64,000 nt of DNA from Luteimonas chenhongjianii (GTDB taxonomy: Bacteria; Pseudomonadota; Gammaproteobacteria; Xanthomonadales; Xanthomonadaceae): assembly GCF_002327105.1 (NCBI RefSeq), contig NZ_CP023406.1, forward strand, positions 1,364,001 to 1,428,000, written 5' to 3'. Shown in pieces: positions 27,582 through 38,981 of this stretch; the first letter of the stretch is position 1, and the number at the start of each line of letters is the position of its first letter. The notes beneath the pieces are model-generated. The model was not told the origin of the DNA. It saw nothing but the letters and a program-made list of their open reading frames with translations, and made no database searches. The position numbers and the translations under genes were made by a program.

Positions 27582-28772
27582 ATGTCCTTTCATCCCCAGC
27601 TCCGCATCCCCGCCACCTATATGCGTGGTGGCACGTCCAAAGGCGTGTTCTTCCGCCTCGAGGATCTGCCCGCGGCCGCACAGGTTCCGGGGCTTGCGCG
27701 CGATGCGCTGCTGATGCGCGTCATCGGTTCGCCCGATCCTTATGCCAAACACACTGACGGCATGGGCGGTGCGACTTCGTCGACCAGCAAGTGCGTGATC
27801 ATCGGCCCCTCGACGCGGCCCGATCATGACGTCGACTATCTCTACGGTCAGGTGTCGATCGACAGCGCCTTCGTCGACTGGAGCGGCAACTGCGGCAACC
27901 TCAGTACCGCGGTCGGGCCGTTCGCGATCGCCAACGGCTTCATCGACGCGGCGCGGATCCCGCAGGACGGTACCGTGGCGGTGCGGGTGTGGCAGGCCAA
28001 CATCGGCAAGACCATCATCGTGCACGTGCCGGTCGCGGCGGGGCAGGTGCAGGAAACGGGTGACTTCGAGCTCGACGGCGTCGCGTTCCCGGCAGCGGAG
28101 ATCGTGCTGGAGTTCATCGATCCGGCCGACGAAGGCGAGGGTGGCGGGGCGATGTTTCCGACCGGCAACCTCGTCGACGACCTCGACGTGCCGGGCGTCG
28201 GCACGTTGCGCGCGACGATGATCAATGTCGGCATCCCGACGATCTTCGTCGACGCCGCGTCGATCGGCTATGCCGGCACCGAGCTGCAGGACGTGATCAA
28301 CAGCGACGCCAAGGCGCTCGCGATGTTCGAGACGATCCGCGCCCACGGCGCCGTACGCATGGGACTGATCGATGACATCGCCGACGCGGCGAAGCGCCAG
28401 CACACGCCCAAGGTCGCGTTCGTGGCGCCGCCGCGCGACCACGTGGTGTCGAGCGGCAAGGCCATCGCGGCTGCCGATATCGACCTGCTGGTGCGCGCGC
28501 TGTCGATGGGCAAGCTGCATCACGCGATGATGGGTACGGCTGCGGTGGCCATCGGTACCGCGGCGGCGATCCCCGGCACGCTGGTGAACCTCGCCGCCGG
28601 CGGGGGCGTACGCACCTCGGTGCGCTTCGGTCATCCGTCGGGCACGCTGCGCGTCGGCGCCGAGGCGGTCGAGCTCGACGGACAGTGGAGCGTTGCCAAG
28701 GCGATCATGTCGCGTTCGGCGCGCGTACTGATGGAAGGCGCGGTGCGCGTGCCCGGCGACACGCTGGGCTGA
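27582..28772 (+). CDS. prpF: 2-methylaconitate cis-trans isomerase PrpF
   Basis: A 396-residue protein of the PrpF/diaminopimelate-epimerase-like fold. It begins FHPQLRIPATYMRGGTSKGVFFRLEDLP and has DGMGGATSSTSKCVI and DWSGNCGNLSTAVGPFAI, the latter a family hallmark around the active site. It isomerises the 2-methylaconitate made by AcnD so that an aconitase can hydrate it to 2-methylisocitrate. The start at 27582 was preferred to the longer frame from 27480. It is separated from acnD by 237 bp in which I see no other gene. Confidence 0.95.
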   Translation: MSFHPQLRIPATYMRGGTSKGVFFRLEDLPAAAQVPGLARDALLMRVIGSPDPYAKHTDGMGGATSSTSKCVIIGPSTRPDHDVDYLYGQVSIDSAFVDWSGNCGNLSTAVGPFAIANGFIDAARIPQDGTVAVRVWQANIGKTIIVHVPVAAGQVQETGDFELDGVAFPAAEIVLEFIDPADEGEGGGAMFPTGNLVDDLDVPGVGTLRATMINVGIPTIFVDAASIGYAGTELQDVINSDAKALAMFETIRAHGAVRMGLIDDIADAAKRQHTPKVAFVAPPRDHVVSSGKAIAAADIDLLVRALSMGKLHHAMMGTAAVAIGTAAAIPGTLVNLAAGGGVRTSVRFGHPSGTLRVGAEAVELDGQWSVAKAIMSRSARVLMEGAVRVPGDTLG

Positions 28773-28934
28773 GCCGAAGGCGCGCGCTGGCACACCGTAC
28801 GGCCCGGCGCCGTGCCAGCCGCATCGAATGTGTCGGCCATCGCGGTTTCCACCTTCGTCTGACTGGCGCTGTCCGCCGGCGCGTGCAAGGATCCACGCGG
28901 GGGACGGCTTCGCCGTCAGGGGAGGGGCACTGCG

Positions 28935-29426
28935 ATGGTGATTGCGATACCCACGAAGACCGACGCGGGACGGGCGGAAATCGAGACACGCGACCAAGGG
29001 CTGGCGACCAGCCTGCGCTCGCTGTTGCTGCTCGTAGACGGCAGGCGCGGCCACGACGAACTCGAGGCCATCGCGCGCCGGATCCACGCACCCGAGGATG
29101 CGCTGGCGCAGCTCCAGGCGATGGGGCTGGTCACGGACGGGGCGGCAGCGCCAGAGGCCGATGCGGGCGCGCCAATGCCCAGCGACAGCGATACGCAGCG
29201 CCATCTGATCCTCTATGCGTTGATGACCGACGCGACGCGGGCGCATCTCGGACTGGTCGGTGGCTATCTGACCCAGCTCAAGATCGAACGTGCGGACGAT
29301 GCTGCTGCGCTGACAGCGTTGCTGCCAACGCTGGAGGCAGCGCTGAAGAAGGCACGCGATGCCCGTTTTGCAGCGGGCCTGGTCTCCGGTATCCGTGCTG
29401 CAGCCGGGCTCGACGCGGCTGCGTGA
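28935..29426 (+). CDS. Hypothetical cytoplasmic protein (163 aa)
   Basis: I do not recognise a family with confidence. The N-terminal half (ATSLRSLLLLVDGRRGHDEL ... LQAMGLV, residues about 28-70) looks like a small winged-helix-type module seen in some bacterial regulators. The C-terminal half (about 90-150) is helical with LPTLEAALKKARDARFAAGL. No signal peptide, membrane helix or catalytic motif is visible. A good GGGGAGGGG Shine-Dalgarno sequence precedes the ATG, and the frame shows normal codon use, so it is probably a real gene. It follows prpF by 162 bp and may be independently transcribed. Confidence 0.7.
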   Translation: MVIAIPTKTDAGRAEIETRDQGLATSLRSLLLLVDGRRGHDELEAIARRIHAPEDALAQLQAMGLVTDGAAAPEADAGAPMPSDSDTQRHLILYALMTDATRAHLGLVGGYLTQLKIERADDAAALTALLPTLEAALKKARDARFAAGLVSGIRAAAGLDAAA

Positions 29427-29468
29427 AACGCGCGGACGCTGCCGCAATGCGGCGGCGTCTGCGGAGCC

Positions 29469-30083
29469 TCAGATCAGGCCTTCGGCCGTCATCGCGGCAC
29501 GTACGCCTTCGTCGGCGAGCATGCGCGCATCGAATGCGTGCAGGTTGTCGAGACCGCCGAGATCCAGCTTCAGGCGCTTGGCCCACTGCAGGGTGACGAA
29601 CAGATACGGGTCGGCGATCGAACGCGTGCCGGCGAGGTAGTCGCGGCCCGCGAGCTGCGCATCCAGACGTTCGTAATGACTGCGGATCTTCTGCATCGCG
29701 TGCTTGCGCGTGCGATCCACGGCGTCCGCGTCCTGGAGGTACTTCGTGCTGCCGAACAGCGGATGGAACGCGGGATGCAGATCGGCGTTGAGCAGGGCCA
29801 GCCAGCGGTTGACCTCGGCGCGTCCGCGCGGGGAACCGTCGCCACCAAGCTTTGCCTCGGGATGACTGTCGGCCAGATAGTTGAGGATCGCGGCGTTCTG
29901 GGTCAGCACCCAGTCTCCTTCGACCAGCACCGGTACCGCGCCGGCGGGATTGAGCGCGAGAAACGCGGGTTCCTTCATCTGCGTCGCGTCCAGGACGCGA
30001 AGCTCGAACGGCGCGCCGATCCAGCGCAGCACGATGTGGTCAGCCAGCGAGCAGGCGCCGGGCTTGGTGTAGAGCGTGGGCAT
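29469..30083 (-). CDS. Glutathione S-transferase (beta-class like)
   Basis: A 204-residue soluble protein with the GST layout. The thioredoxin-like N-terminal domain (MPTLYTKPGACSLADHIVLR) has the Cys of beta-class enzymes in GACSL and the cis-Pro region NPAGAVPVLVEGDWVLTQNAAIL. The helical C-terminal domain contains DYLAGTRSIADPYLFV, the N-capping motif. It probably conjugates or reduces substrates with glutathione; the substrate is unknown. The start at 30083 fits the family; an in-frame ATG five codons upstream (30098) is possible. Confidence 0.88.
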   Translation of the reverse strand: MPTLYTKPGACSLADHIVLRWIGAPFELRVLDATQMKEPAFLALNPAGAVPVLVEGDWVLTQNAAILNYLADSHPEAKLGGDGSPRGRAEVNRWLALLNADLHPAFHPLFGSTKYLQDADAVDRTRKHAMQKIRSHYERLDAQLAGRDYLAGTRSIADPYLFVTLQWAKRLKLDLGGLDNLHAFDARMLADEGVRAAMTAEGLI

Positions 30084-30154
30084 GAATGATCCGGTCATCT
30101 AAAGGGCCGCCATCATGCGCTGCGGCATCCACTCGGGAAAGCCGCGACCATGGC

Positions 30155-30634
30155 TCAGCCGCGATCGGTCTCGGCGTCGGCACGCACCGGTCGCAGCGAT
30201 TGCACGCGCAGGAACGTGTGGTCACCGATGGTCGCGACCTGGTGCGCGCTGCGCCACGCGGGCGCCGCGATCGCATGTGCCAGAAAGTGGCTGGCGCCCG
30301 GCACGACCTGGCGGCGCTGGTCCGGTGGCAGCGACCAGTTGCGCTCCGACTCCAGCGCGATGCTGACCGCGCGGGTCCAGGCATTGGTGTTCGCCAGGCG
30401 CGTATTGGGCGAAAGAATGGTCGGGGCGAACTGCTTGCGCGCGGTCACGACCTCGCACATCGAATCGCCCCACAGGCCGCTCTCCTGACGCCGCAGGGCG
30501 ACTTCAGCGACGGCTTCCTGCCCGCGGACCGACTGGTCGCGGGCTTCCAGATACACCGTCGTGCTCAGGCAGAGCGAATCGGCGGCGGGGGTTGGCAGCA
30601 CGGAGGCCAGCCACATCACCCATTCGAGTTTCAT
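30155..30634 (-). CDS. SleB-like cell wall hydrolase
   Basis: A 159-residue exported protein. A short hydrophobic N-terminus (MKLEWVMWLASVLPTPAADS) looks like a signal peptide. The body matches the Hydrolase_2/SleB lytic transglycosylase fold in TTVYLEARDQSVRGQEAVAEVALRR; the Glu in YLEAR is the probable catalytic acid. KQFAP and the later VVPGASHFLAH with W-to-L variation are also typical. It is likely a peptidoglycan-active enzyme of the envelope. No partner genes lie nearby. Confidence 0.8.
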   Translation of the reverse strand: MKLEWVMWLASVLPTPAADSLCLSTTVYLEARDQSVRGQEAVAEVALRRQESGLWGDSMCEVVTARKQFAPTILSPNTRLANTNAWTRAVSIALESERNWSLPPDQRRQVVPGASHFLAHAIAAPAWRSAHQVATIGDHTFLRVQSLRPVRADAETDRG

Positions 30635-31008
30635 CTACGACTCCTTGCTGCGTTGCGCCGGGTCGCGCTGCGGCTGTCCCTTCACGGGAGAGACGCAGAC
30701 ACTGCGGAAACCGGCATGGCGTATTGGGGAGGGCGGCGGACTCTGTGGTGCGCTTGATCGCCCGGGCACCGAAGTCCGCAGAACGCGGATCGGGCCGGTG
30801 TCCCGCCGAAGGAGGCGGGACGAAGTGGGGGCACGGTAGATGGGCGTTTTCGAATCAAACGTGAATGCGCGGCACTGGCGCATAGTGCCTCATCTGTGCT
30901 GGCGGTCCGGATTCGACCATACCTATTCAGATTTTTACCGGGTCCGCCGCGGCCGGGAAGGCCACGATCCCGAAAAGCACATCAGCTGAACGGAAAGCGC
31001 GTATCCCG
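30635..31008. other. 374-bp intergenic region, nothing recognised
   Basis: The spacer between the SleB-like gene start and the fadH stop, both on the minus strand, has no convincing coding frame. It should hold the promoter of the SleB-like gene and the 3' end of the fadH transcript, but I see neither a clear -35/-10 pair nor a terminator hairpin. The segment around 30900-30945 is locally AT-richer. Confidence 0.4.
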
Positions 31009-33066
<2,058 letters not shown>

Positions 33067-33112
33067 TCACGTATGGATCCGGCAGCGTGCCGCCTCCACA
33101 CGCGTAACGCAA

Positions 33113-33148
33113 CGCGACGCCGCGACCGGAGGCGGTCGCGGCGTCGCG
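33113..33148 (-). terminator. 15-bp perfect hairpin downstream of the oxidoreductase gene
   Basis: The arms CGCGACGCCGCGACC (33113-33127) and its exact complement (33134-33148) enclose a 6-nt loop. It begins 13 bp after the stop of the minus-strand oxidoreductase gene at 33161. Its strength suggests transcription termination, though no T-run follows. Its core matches the ppiB hairpin at 15771-15800, so it may belong to a dispersed palindromic element. Confidence 0.6.
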
Positions 33149-33160
33149 CGCTGTCGCGTC

Positions 33161-34177
33161 CTACCAGCCCGACAGCGTGAGCTTGCCGATCGTCCGGCCC
33201 GACTCGAGCCGCCGATGCGCCTCACGCAGGTTCTCGGCATTGATCGGGGACAGCGTCTGCGTCTGCGTGCTGCGCAACCTGCAGGCATCCACGAGGCTTG
33301 CCACCCGCGCCAGGATGCGTCCCTGTTCGGCCATGTCAGGCGTGCGGAAGCGCGATCGCGTGAACATCAGTTCCCAGTGGATGCCGATGCACTTGGCCTT
33401 GTAGGGATCGCCGATCGCCAATGCGCCGGCCGGCTCGACAATGAGGCCCACATGGCCCTGTGGTGCGAGCAGTTCGCCCAGCACCTGCCAGTACCGGTCG
33501 GTGTCGGCGAAATTGACCGCGGCATCGATGCTGGGGAAACCGAGCGCCTCGAGTTGCGGCGCCAGCGCGTGCCGGTGGTCGATCACGTGGTCGGCGCCCA
33601 TGGACTTGCACCAGGCGACCGTGTCCTCGCGGGATGCGGTGGCGATGACGGTGAAGCCGGCGAGCTTGGCGAGCTGGATCGTGATCGAACCGACACCGCC
33701 GGCGCCGGCGATCACCAGCAGCGATTTCCCTGCCCCGCCGCCGTCGAAAACGAACGGCATCCGTTCGAACAGCAGCTCCCAGGCAGTGATCGCGGTCAGC
33801 GGAAGGGCGGCCGCCGCGGCGAAATCGAGCGACGCCGGCTTGCGCGCCGCAATGCGCGCATCGACCAGCTGGAACTGCGCATTGCTGCCGGGGCGCGTGA
33901 TGTCGCCCGCGTAATAGACCGCGTCGCCAACCGCGAAACCTTCCACGTCGCTGCCGACTGCATCGACGACGCCGGCTGCGTCATAGCCCAGCACCTTCGG
34001 CGCTGGCTCCACCTGCGCCTTGGGCGCGCGTACCTTGGTGTCGACGGGATTGACCGAGACCGCTTCGACACGCACCCGCAGATCGCCGGGCCCGGGCGCG
34101 GGTTTTTCGAGCACGACATCCTGCAGGGACGACGGATCATCGATCGGGAGGTAGCGGGTGAGGGCGACTGCTTTCAT
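33161..34177 (-). CDS. Zinc-type alcohol dehydrogenase-like / quinone oxidoreductase family protein
   Basis: A 338-residue medium-chain dehydrogenase/reductase. The N-terminal GroES-like domain is seen in VRVEAVSVNPVDTKVRAPK and PKVLGYDAAGVVDAVGSDVEG. The nucleotide-binding motif is LLVIAGAGGVGSITIQLAKLAG, near residue 155. No structural zinc cysteines or catalytic Cys/His pair are visible, which points to the zinc-independent NADPH:quinone reductase-like branch despite the common name. The start at 34177 (MKAVALTRYLPIDDP) was chosen over a frame extending another 96 codons into the intergenic region. It is divergent from ompA across 499 bp. Confidence 0.85.
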   Translation of the reverse strand: MKAVALTRYLPIDDPSSLQDVVLEKPAPGPGDLRVRVEAVSVNPVDTKVRAPKAQVEPAPKVLGYDAAGVVDAVGSDVEGFAVGDAVYYAGDITRPGSNAQFQLVDARIAARKPASLDFAAAAALPLTAITAWELLFERMPFVFDGGGAGKSLLVIAGAGGVGSITIQLAKLAGFTVIATASREDTVAWCKSMGADHVIDHRHALAPQLEALGFPSIDAAVNFADTDRYWQVLGELLAPQGHVGLIVEPAGALAIGDPYKAKCIGIHWELMFTRSRFRTPDMAEQGRILARVASLVDACRLRSTQTQTLSPINAENLREAHRRLESGRTIGKLTLSGW

Positions 34178-34676
34178 GGCTTCGCTCGATATGACGGGGA
34201 CGCCATTGTCGACCTGTTCCATCTCCGCGAGCGGTAAGGATCGTTGCGGCGGCCGGCATTGATCCGCGCGGACAATGCAATAGCTCGATCGATAATCCTC
34301 ACTCGCATGCGCGACGCCGGCGCCGCTATCTCTGTGATCGTCCAGAGGCCGACGCGCTCGATAATTTCGGGCCTCGCAGGGGGGTTGTGACAGGGGTTTT
34401 TTCGGGGGCGAAGAGGGCGAAACGCGTTCAAATGCCGGGGCTGCAGGCGTTGACACTGCGCGCACATGTGCTTAACGACAATGCCGCTCCGTTGAAGTTC
34501 CTGACCAAACCAAAGCTTGCATGAATGGACTGGAGGCGGGAAATGGAAGGCTTCAACGTTATGTTAGTGTTAACAACGCCTTCACGCAGCTGACTTTAGG
34601 CTATGTTCAAGGCGTGTGCGTTTGACGCCTCATTCGATGCCCCAACGCATTCCCCATTTTTAGGAGCTAAAAAGAC
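34178..34676. other. 499-bp divergent intergenic region upstream of the OmpA-type porin
   Basis: No gene is recognised. The ompA-proximal 130 bp is distinctly AT-richer than the surroundings and contains repeated GTTA words, including GTTAAC at 34569-34574, a TATGTT hexamer at 34602-34607 (possible -10) and the strong ribosome binding site TAGGAGCT just before the ATG. This fits a highly expressed outer-membrane protein with a long 5' leader, a place where a small RNA could act. The region nearer 34200 has AT-rich patches (ATAATC, ATAATTTC) that could serve the oxidoreductase gene. A palindrome GCACATGTGC lies near 34460. Confidence 0.45.
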
Positions 34677-35738
34677 ATGAATAAGAAACTCCTCTGTGCC
34701 GCTCTGCTCGGCGGTCTTGGTCTGGCGGGTCACGCCAGCGCCCAGGAGTTCGACGACCGCTGGTACCTCACCAGCTCGGTCGGCTACAACTTCCAGGCAG
34801 AAGATCGCCGCACGGACGACACCCCGTTCGTCACGCTCGGCATGGGTAAGTTCATCAGCCCCAACTGGTCGCTCGACGGTGAGCTGAACTACCAGAACCC
34901 GAGCTTTGACAGCTCGGTCGAAGGTGCGAACAACGACCTCCACTGGAGCCAGTACGGCATCTCGCTGGACTTCCGCTACCACTTCATCGATGAAGCGCGC
35001 GGCTGGAACCCCTACCTCCTCTTCGGTGTCGGCTACCAGCGCTCGGAAGAAGAGTACGACGCGTTCCCGAACCCGGATTCGCCGGGCAAGTACAAGGACG
35101 GCAACGTGGCGGCCAAGGTCGGCGTCGGTCTGCAGACCACGTTCGAAAAGCGCGTAGCGGTCCGTGCTGAAGTCGCCTACCGTGCCGACTTCAACGACAA
35201 CAGCTACGCCGCGAACGGTCCACGCGATTGGGCGGGCTACCCGCACAATTCCGAAGAGAGCTACTTCGGTGATGTGCTGGCCTCGGTCGGCATCGTAGTG
35301 CCGCTGGGTCCGCCGCCGATGCCGCCGGCTCCGCCCGCTCCGCCGCCGCCGCCGCCGGCTCCGGCCCCGGCCCCGGCCCCGGCTCCGATCACCATCGACC
35401 TCAACGGCGTGCACTTCGACTTCGACAAGGCGACGCTGCGTCCTGAAGCGGTCGGTATCCTGAACGAAGCCATCGAGATCCTGAAGCGTTACCCGGATCT
35501 GCGCGTGGAAGTGGCCGGTCACACCGACCTGTGCGGTACCGAGGCCTACAACATGGGCCTGTCGGAGCGCCGTGCGAGCACGGTGTACAACTACCTGACC
35601 AGCAACGGCATCGACGCCGGCCGCCTGGTGGGCCCGATCGGCTACGGCGAGAGCCGTCCGCTGGAGCAGACCCCCACCACGTTCCCGGCCTGTAAGAGCG
35701 AGATCAATCGCCGCACCGAGCTGAACACCCTGAACTAA
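34677..35738 (+). CDS. OmpA/OprF-type outer membrane porin
   Basis: A 353-residue exported protein. The signal peptide is residues 1-22 (cleavage after GHASA). Residues about 23-210 form a beta-barrel with alternating aromatic strands (RWYLTSSVGYNFQAEDR ... VGIVVPLG). Residues about 211-238 are a striking Pro/Ala-only linker. Residues about 240-353 are an OmpA-like peptidoglycan-binding domain with FDFDKATLRPEAVGIL and VEVAGHTDLCGTEAYN. The terminal Asn rather than Phe is unusual for a barrel protein, but the domain here is periplasmic. Its strong Shine-Dalgarno sequence and terminator suggest high expression as a single-gene unit. Confidence 0.93.
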   Translation: MNKKLLCAALLGGLGLAGHASAQEFDDRWYLTSSVGYNFQAEDRRTDDTPFVTLGMGKFISPNWSLDGELNYQNPSFDSSVEGANNDLHWSQYGISLDFRYHFIDEARGWNPYLLFGVGYQRSEEEYDAFPNPDSPGKYKDGNVAAKVGVGLQTTFEKRVAVRAEVAYRADFNDNSYAANGPRDWAGYPHNSEESYFGDVLASVGIVVPLGPPPMPPAPPAPPPPPPAPAPAPAPAPITIDLNGVHFDFDKATLRPEAVGILNEAIEILKRYPDLRVEVAGHTDLCGTEAYNMGLSERRASTVYNYLTSNGIDAGRLVGPIGYGESRPLEQTPTTFPACKSEINRRTELNTLN

Positions 35739-35760
35739 GGGCGTCCGCTAGCTAAGGAAA

Positions 35761-35788
35761 AGCCCGGCCTCGTGCCGGGCTTTTTTTT
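35761..35788 (+). terminator. Intrinsic terminator after the OmpA-type gene
   Basis: AGCCCGGC/GCCGGGCT pairs at 35761-35768 and 35774-35781 with loop CTCGT, followed by eight T. This is a strong rho-independent terminator 22 bp after the stop codon. Its stem is identical to that of the rplQ terminator. Confidence 0.93.
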
Positions 35789-35935
35789 GGCGGTGACTGG
35801 CCTGACGCGGGCTGACACGTGGGCGCGTCAGTCCGGGAGGCCGTCACTTCGTGAATGCGTAACGCGCAAATTTCCCTTGTATGGCGGGTACTTGCCGCCT
35901 ACACTTCAGCTCAATTCGATACTAGGTGCCCCCTC

Positions 35936-36421
35936 ATGCGCATGCCTTTTCTGTTGACCCTGCTGGCCTTTCCGCTCGCCGGCTACGCCGTGGAATGCGC
36001 AACGCTCGATACACCTGCCGCGCTTCCCGTGCAGACCTCCGCGCTTGCGCCCCTGTCGCCGGAGCTTTCGGCGCCGGCCTACCGGCTGGGAAGTGGCGCG
36101 GTGCTGTCTCGCGCTTATGACGAGGCCCAGTCGGCAGAGCAGGTGGTGCGGCGTCTGGAGATCGAGAAGTGCCAGAACGTGGCGGTCGTGACGCCCGCCG
36201 CCGGCGCAGTGCAAGCCAACGATCCGGCCGCATACGTCAAGCGGACGGAGTTCGACAACGCTCCGTACCGGTTCAACATGACGCAGGGCGGCAAGCGCAT
36301 GACCGCTGACGATTTCGACGCGTGGGTCAAGGCCAACGGCTATACGGTCGGCAGCCGTCGCGTCGACCCGGCCCCCGCCGTGGTCGAGACTGCGGCGCCG
36401 GGTGAAGCGCCGGCCGAGTGA
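35936..36421 (+). CDS. Hypothetical exported protein (161 aa)
   Basis: The protein has a clear signal peptide (MRMPFLLTLLAFPLAGYA, cleavage near residue 18) and a mature part of about 143 residues. No family is recognised. It has two cysteines, ECATLD right after the signal peptide and IEKCQNV near residue 80, which could form a disulfide. A C-terminal Ala/Pro/Glu-rich tail follows. The start at 35936 places the signal peptide at the N-terminus; the longer frame from 35855 does not. A terminator hairpin follows, so it is probably a one-gene unit. It is likely periplasmic. Confidence 0.72.
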   Translation: MRMPFLLTLLAFPLAGYAVECATLDTPAALPVQTSALAPLSPELSAPAYRLGSGAVLSRAYDEAQSAEQVVRRLEIEKCQNVAVVTPAAGAVQANDPAAYVKRTEFDNAPYRFNMTQGGKRMTADDFDAWVKANGYTVGSRRVDPAPAVVETAAPGEAPAE

Positions 36422-36450
36422 TCCGGCCCGATCGCACCGGTTGCCCATGG

Positions 36451-36474
36451 ACGGCCCGCGAGAGCGGGCCGTTT
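36451..36474 (+). terminator. Intrinsic terminator after the exported hypothetical gene
   Basis: ACGGCCCGC/GCGGGCCGT pairs at 36451-36459 and 36464-36472 with a GAGA tetraloop, followed by TT. The stem is perfect but the T-tract short. It lies 30 bp after the preceding stop, so the downstream pseudouridine synthase start cannot lie further upstream than about 36477. Confidence 0.7.
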
Positions 36475-36476
36475 GC

Positions 36477-37247
36477 ATGTCCGGCACCGCAGCCATGAAG
36501 CGCGCGACTCGCCCGCCGCGCTACGGCCTTGCGCGTGTGCTGTCGAAACGCGGCCTGTGCTCGCGCAGCGAGGCAGAGCGGAGGATCCGCGATGGCCGTG
36601 TCCGGGTCGACGGCCGGGTGGTGCGTGATCCGGAATTCCCGGTGGCGCTCGATGCGTCCGGTATCGAGCTCGATGGCGGTTCCGCCCGCATGGACGTGCA
36701 TCAGTACCTGATGCTCAACAAACCTCGTGGGCTGGTGACGACGGTACGCGACGAACGGGGCCGGGATACCGTCTATCGATGTTTCGATGGTGCGGATCTG
36801 GGCTGGATCGCCCCTGTCGGGCGACTCGACAAGGCCAGCGAAGGACTTCTGCTTTTCTCGAGCGATTCGGCCTGGGCCGCCCGGGTCACCGATCCCGACT
36901 CCGGCCCGCACAAGACCTATCACGTCCAGGTTGATGGGCTGCCCGACGGAGCGCTGCTCGCCGCCCTCGCGCGGGGCGTGGAAGACGCCGGCGAATGGCT
37001 GCGTGCCACGTCAGCGCGGGTATTGCGGTGTGGCGCGCGAAATGCCTGGCTCGAAATCGTGCTCGACGAGGGGCGGAACCGGCAGATCCGGCGTCTGCTC
37101 GCGGCCCATGGGCTCGAGGTGCTGCGGCTTGTGCGTGTTGCGGTCGGCGGCCTGGCGTTGGGCGAGTTGCCCAAGGGCGGCTGGCGGCCTCTGGAGCTCG
37201 ACGAGGTCAAGGCTCTGGCGCCCCCTGCGGATTCCGCCAGCGACTGA
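36477..37247 (+). CDS. RsuA/RluB/RluE-family pseudouridine synthase
   Basis: A 256-residue RNA modification enzyme that isomerises uridine to pseudouridine in rRNA. An N-terminal S4 RNA-binding domain (RYGLARVLSKRGLCSRSEAE, about residues 15-70) is followed by the catalytic domain with PVGRLDKASEGLLLFSSD, whose Asp is the nucleophile. The motif LDEGRNRQIRRLLAAHGLEV is typical of the RluB/RluE/RluF branch. The exact rRNA target cannot be assigned. The start is ambiguous: ATG 36477 or ATG 36495 (MKRATRPPRYGLAR). It stands alone. Confidence 0.87.
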   Translation: MSGTAAMKRATRPPRYGLARVLSKRGLCSRSEAERRIRDGRVRVDGRVVRDPEFPVALDASGIELDGGSARMDVHQYLMLNKPRGLVTTVRDERGRDTVYRCFDGADLGWIAPVGRLDKASEGLLLFSSDSAWAARVTDPDSGPHKTYHVQVDGLPDGALLAALARGVEDAGEWLRATSARVLRCGARNAWLEIVLDEGRNRQIRRLLAAHGLEVLRLVRVAVGGLALGELPKGGWRPLELDEVKALAPPADSASD

Positions 37248-37642
37248 GTAGCGCGACCAACAGCGCGTCGACGCCCTTCGTCGGTCGCGTGTCGGGTGAA
37301 CGCATGTTCCGCCGGCGCCTCGCGAAACGGTGCTTGCGCTCGGTCGGGGCGCGGCGCCTCGACGCTCCCATTGTGTCCCGCGCAGCGATCGCGTCATACG
37401 GGGTGCAGTCGGCCGGATGCGTGGATCGCGACCGAGTCGCGAGCAGGCGCCGCCGCTGCGGCGCGAATGACAATCACGCCCGAACCGTGTGTTCCGGCGT
37501 TTGGGTCCGAGCAGCTCGCCGCCCTGACGGGTAGGCAAGGGCGGGGCAGTGCTGGGGGATCGAACAGATGCCGGCCGCCACGATGGGCGGCGCGTTGGTT
37601 TGCGCCGCGGGCAGCAACTGCTATCGAAGCGGCGCGCTTGCC
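37248..37642. other. 395-bp convergent intergenic region, nothing recognised
   Basis: The spacer lies between the convergent pseudouridine synthase and kbl genes. Only a modest inverted repeat TCGCGAC/GTCGCGA (37426-37432 and 37436-37442) stands out. No T-run terminator and no plausible gene are visible. The length is unusual for a convergent gap, so it may be a gene remnant too decayed to recognise. Confidence 0.35.
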
Positions 37643-38848
37643 TCAGCGCTTGAGCACGCCCAGCTCGTGGCCGATCCGGGTGAACGCATCGATCGCCTGG
37701 TCCAGGTGCTCACGCGTGTGCGCGGCGGAAATCTGGGTGCGAATGCGCGCCTGGTCCTTCGGCACCACCGGGAAGAAGAAGCCGATCGCGTAGATGCCTT
37801 CCTCGAGCAGGCGCTCGGCAAAGCGCTGCGCGAGCTTGGCGTCGTAGAGCATCACCGGGCTGATCGGATGCACGCCCGGGCGCACGTCGAATCCGGCGGC
37901 GGTCATCTTCTCGCGGAAGTAGCGGGTGTTCTCGGCCAGCTGCGTGCGCAAATCGCCGGCCGCGTCCAGCATCTCGAACGCCTTGATGCCGGCCGCGACC
38001 ACGTGCGGGGGCAGGGAGTTTGAGAACAGGTAGGGGCGCGAGCGCTGGCGCAGCAGTTCGATGACCTCCGCCCTCGCGGTGGTGAAGCCGCCGAGCGCGC
38101 CGCCCATGGCCTTGCCGAGCGTGCCGGTGATGATGTCGATCTTCTCCAGTACGCCCTTCACTTCCGCCGAGCCTCGGCCGGTCTCGCCGAGGAAGCCGGT
38201 CGCGTGGCATTCGTCGATGTGCACCAGCGCGTCGTACTTCGCCGCCAGCGCGGTGATCTCGTCGAGCGGGGCGATGAAGCCGTCCATCGAGAACACGCCG
38301 TCGGTGGTGATCAGGATCGTCCTGGCACCGTCGGCGCGCGCCTGCTTGAGCTGCGCCTCCAGGTCGGCCATGTCGCAGTTGGCGTAGCGGTAGCGTTTGG
38401 CCCTGCACAGGCGCACGCCGTCGATGATCGAGGCGTGGTTGAGCGCGTCGCTGATGATCGCGTCCTCCTCGCCCAGCAGCGGCTCGAACAGGCCGCCGTT
38501 GGCGTCGAAACACGCGGCGTAGAGGATCGTGTCCTGTTTGCCGAAGAAGTCGGCGATGGTCTTCTCGAGCTGCTTGTGCAGGTCCTGGGTGCCGCAGATG
38601 AAGCGCACCGAGGCCATGCCGAAGCCGTGCGTGTCGAGCGCGTTCTTGGCCGCGGCGATGATGTCCGGGTGGTCGGCCAGGCCCAGGTAGTTGTTGGCGC
38701 AGAAGTTCAGCACCGTGCGGCCGTCTTCCAGCGTGATCTCGGCCGACTGCGGGCCGGTGATCACCCGCTCGGCCTTGAACAGCCCGGCGTCACGGATCTC
38801 GTCGAGGGTGTCGGCGTAGCGCTGGGTGGGGGCGGACGTGCTGGACAT
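37643..38848 (-). CDS. kbl: Glycine C-acetyltransferase (2-amino-3-ketobutyrate CoA ligase)
   Basis: A 401-residue PLP enzyme of the alpha-oxoamine synthase family that converts 2-amino-3-oxobutyrate plus CoA to glycine and acetyl-CoA, the second step of threonine catabolism. Visible are [40 protein letters not shown] and the PLP lysine in [16 protein letters not shown]. The start at 38848 ([20 protein letters not shown]) is normal. Its partner tdh is 3.4 kb away on the same strand rather than adjacent, and a broken second kbl copy lies at 40844-41199. Confidence 0.96.
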   Translation of the reverse strand: MSSTSAPTQRYADTLDEIRDAGLFKAERVITGPQSAEITLEDGRTVLNFCANNYLGLADHPDIIAAAKNALDTHGFGMASVRFICGTQDLHKQLEKTIADFFGKQDTILYAACFDANGGLFEPLLGEEDAIISDALNHASIIDGVRLCRAKRYRYANCDMADLEAQLKQARADGARTILITTDGVFSMDGFIAPLDEITALAAKYDALVHIDECHATGFLGETGRGSAEVKGVLEKIDIITGTLGKAMGGALGGFTTARAEVIELLRQRSRPYLFSNSLPPHVVAAGIKAFEMLDAAGDLRTQLAENTRYFREKMTAAGFDVRPGVHPISPVMLYDAKLAQRFAERLLEEGIYAIGFFFPVVPKDQARIRTQISAAHTREHLDQAIDAFTRIGHELGVLKR

Positions 38849-38981
38849 GGCGGATCCTGTGCTGCGGGGCAGCGGCTATGGTAGCCGCTGACCCGATGGC
38901 GGTCCCTGTCTTGACCCTGCGCATGGCTGTTCCTGTCCGGTCTGACTAAGCTGCTGTCCGCCTGCCCCGGGGAGAACGTGA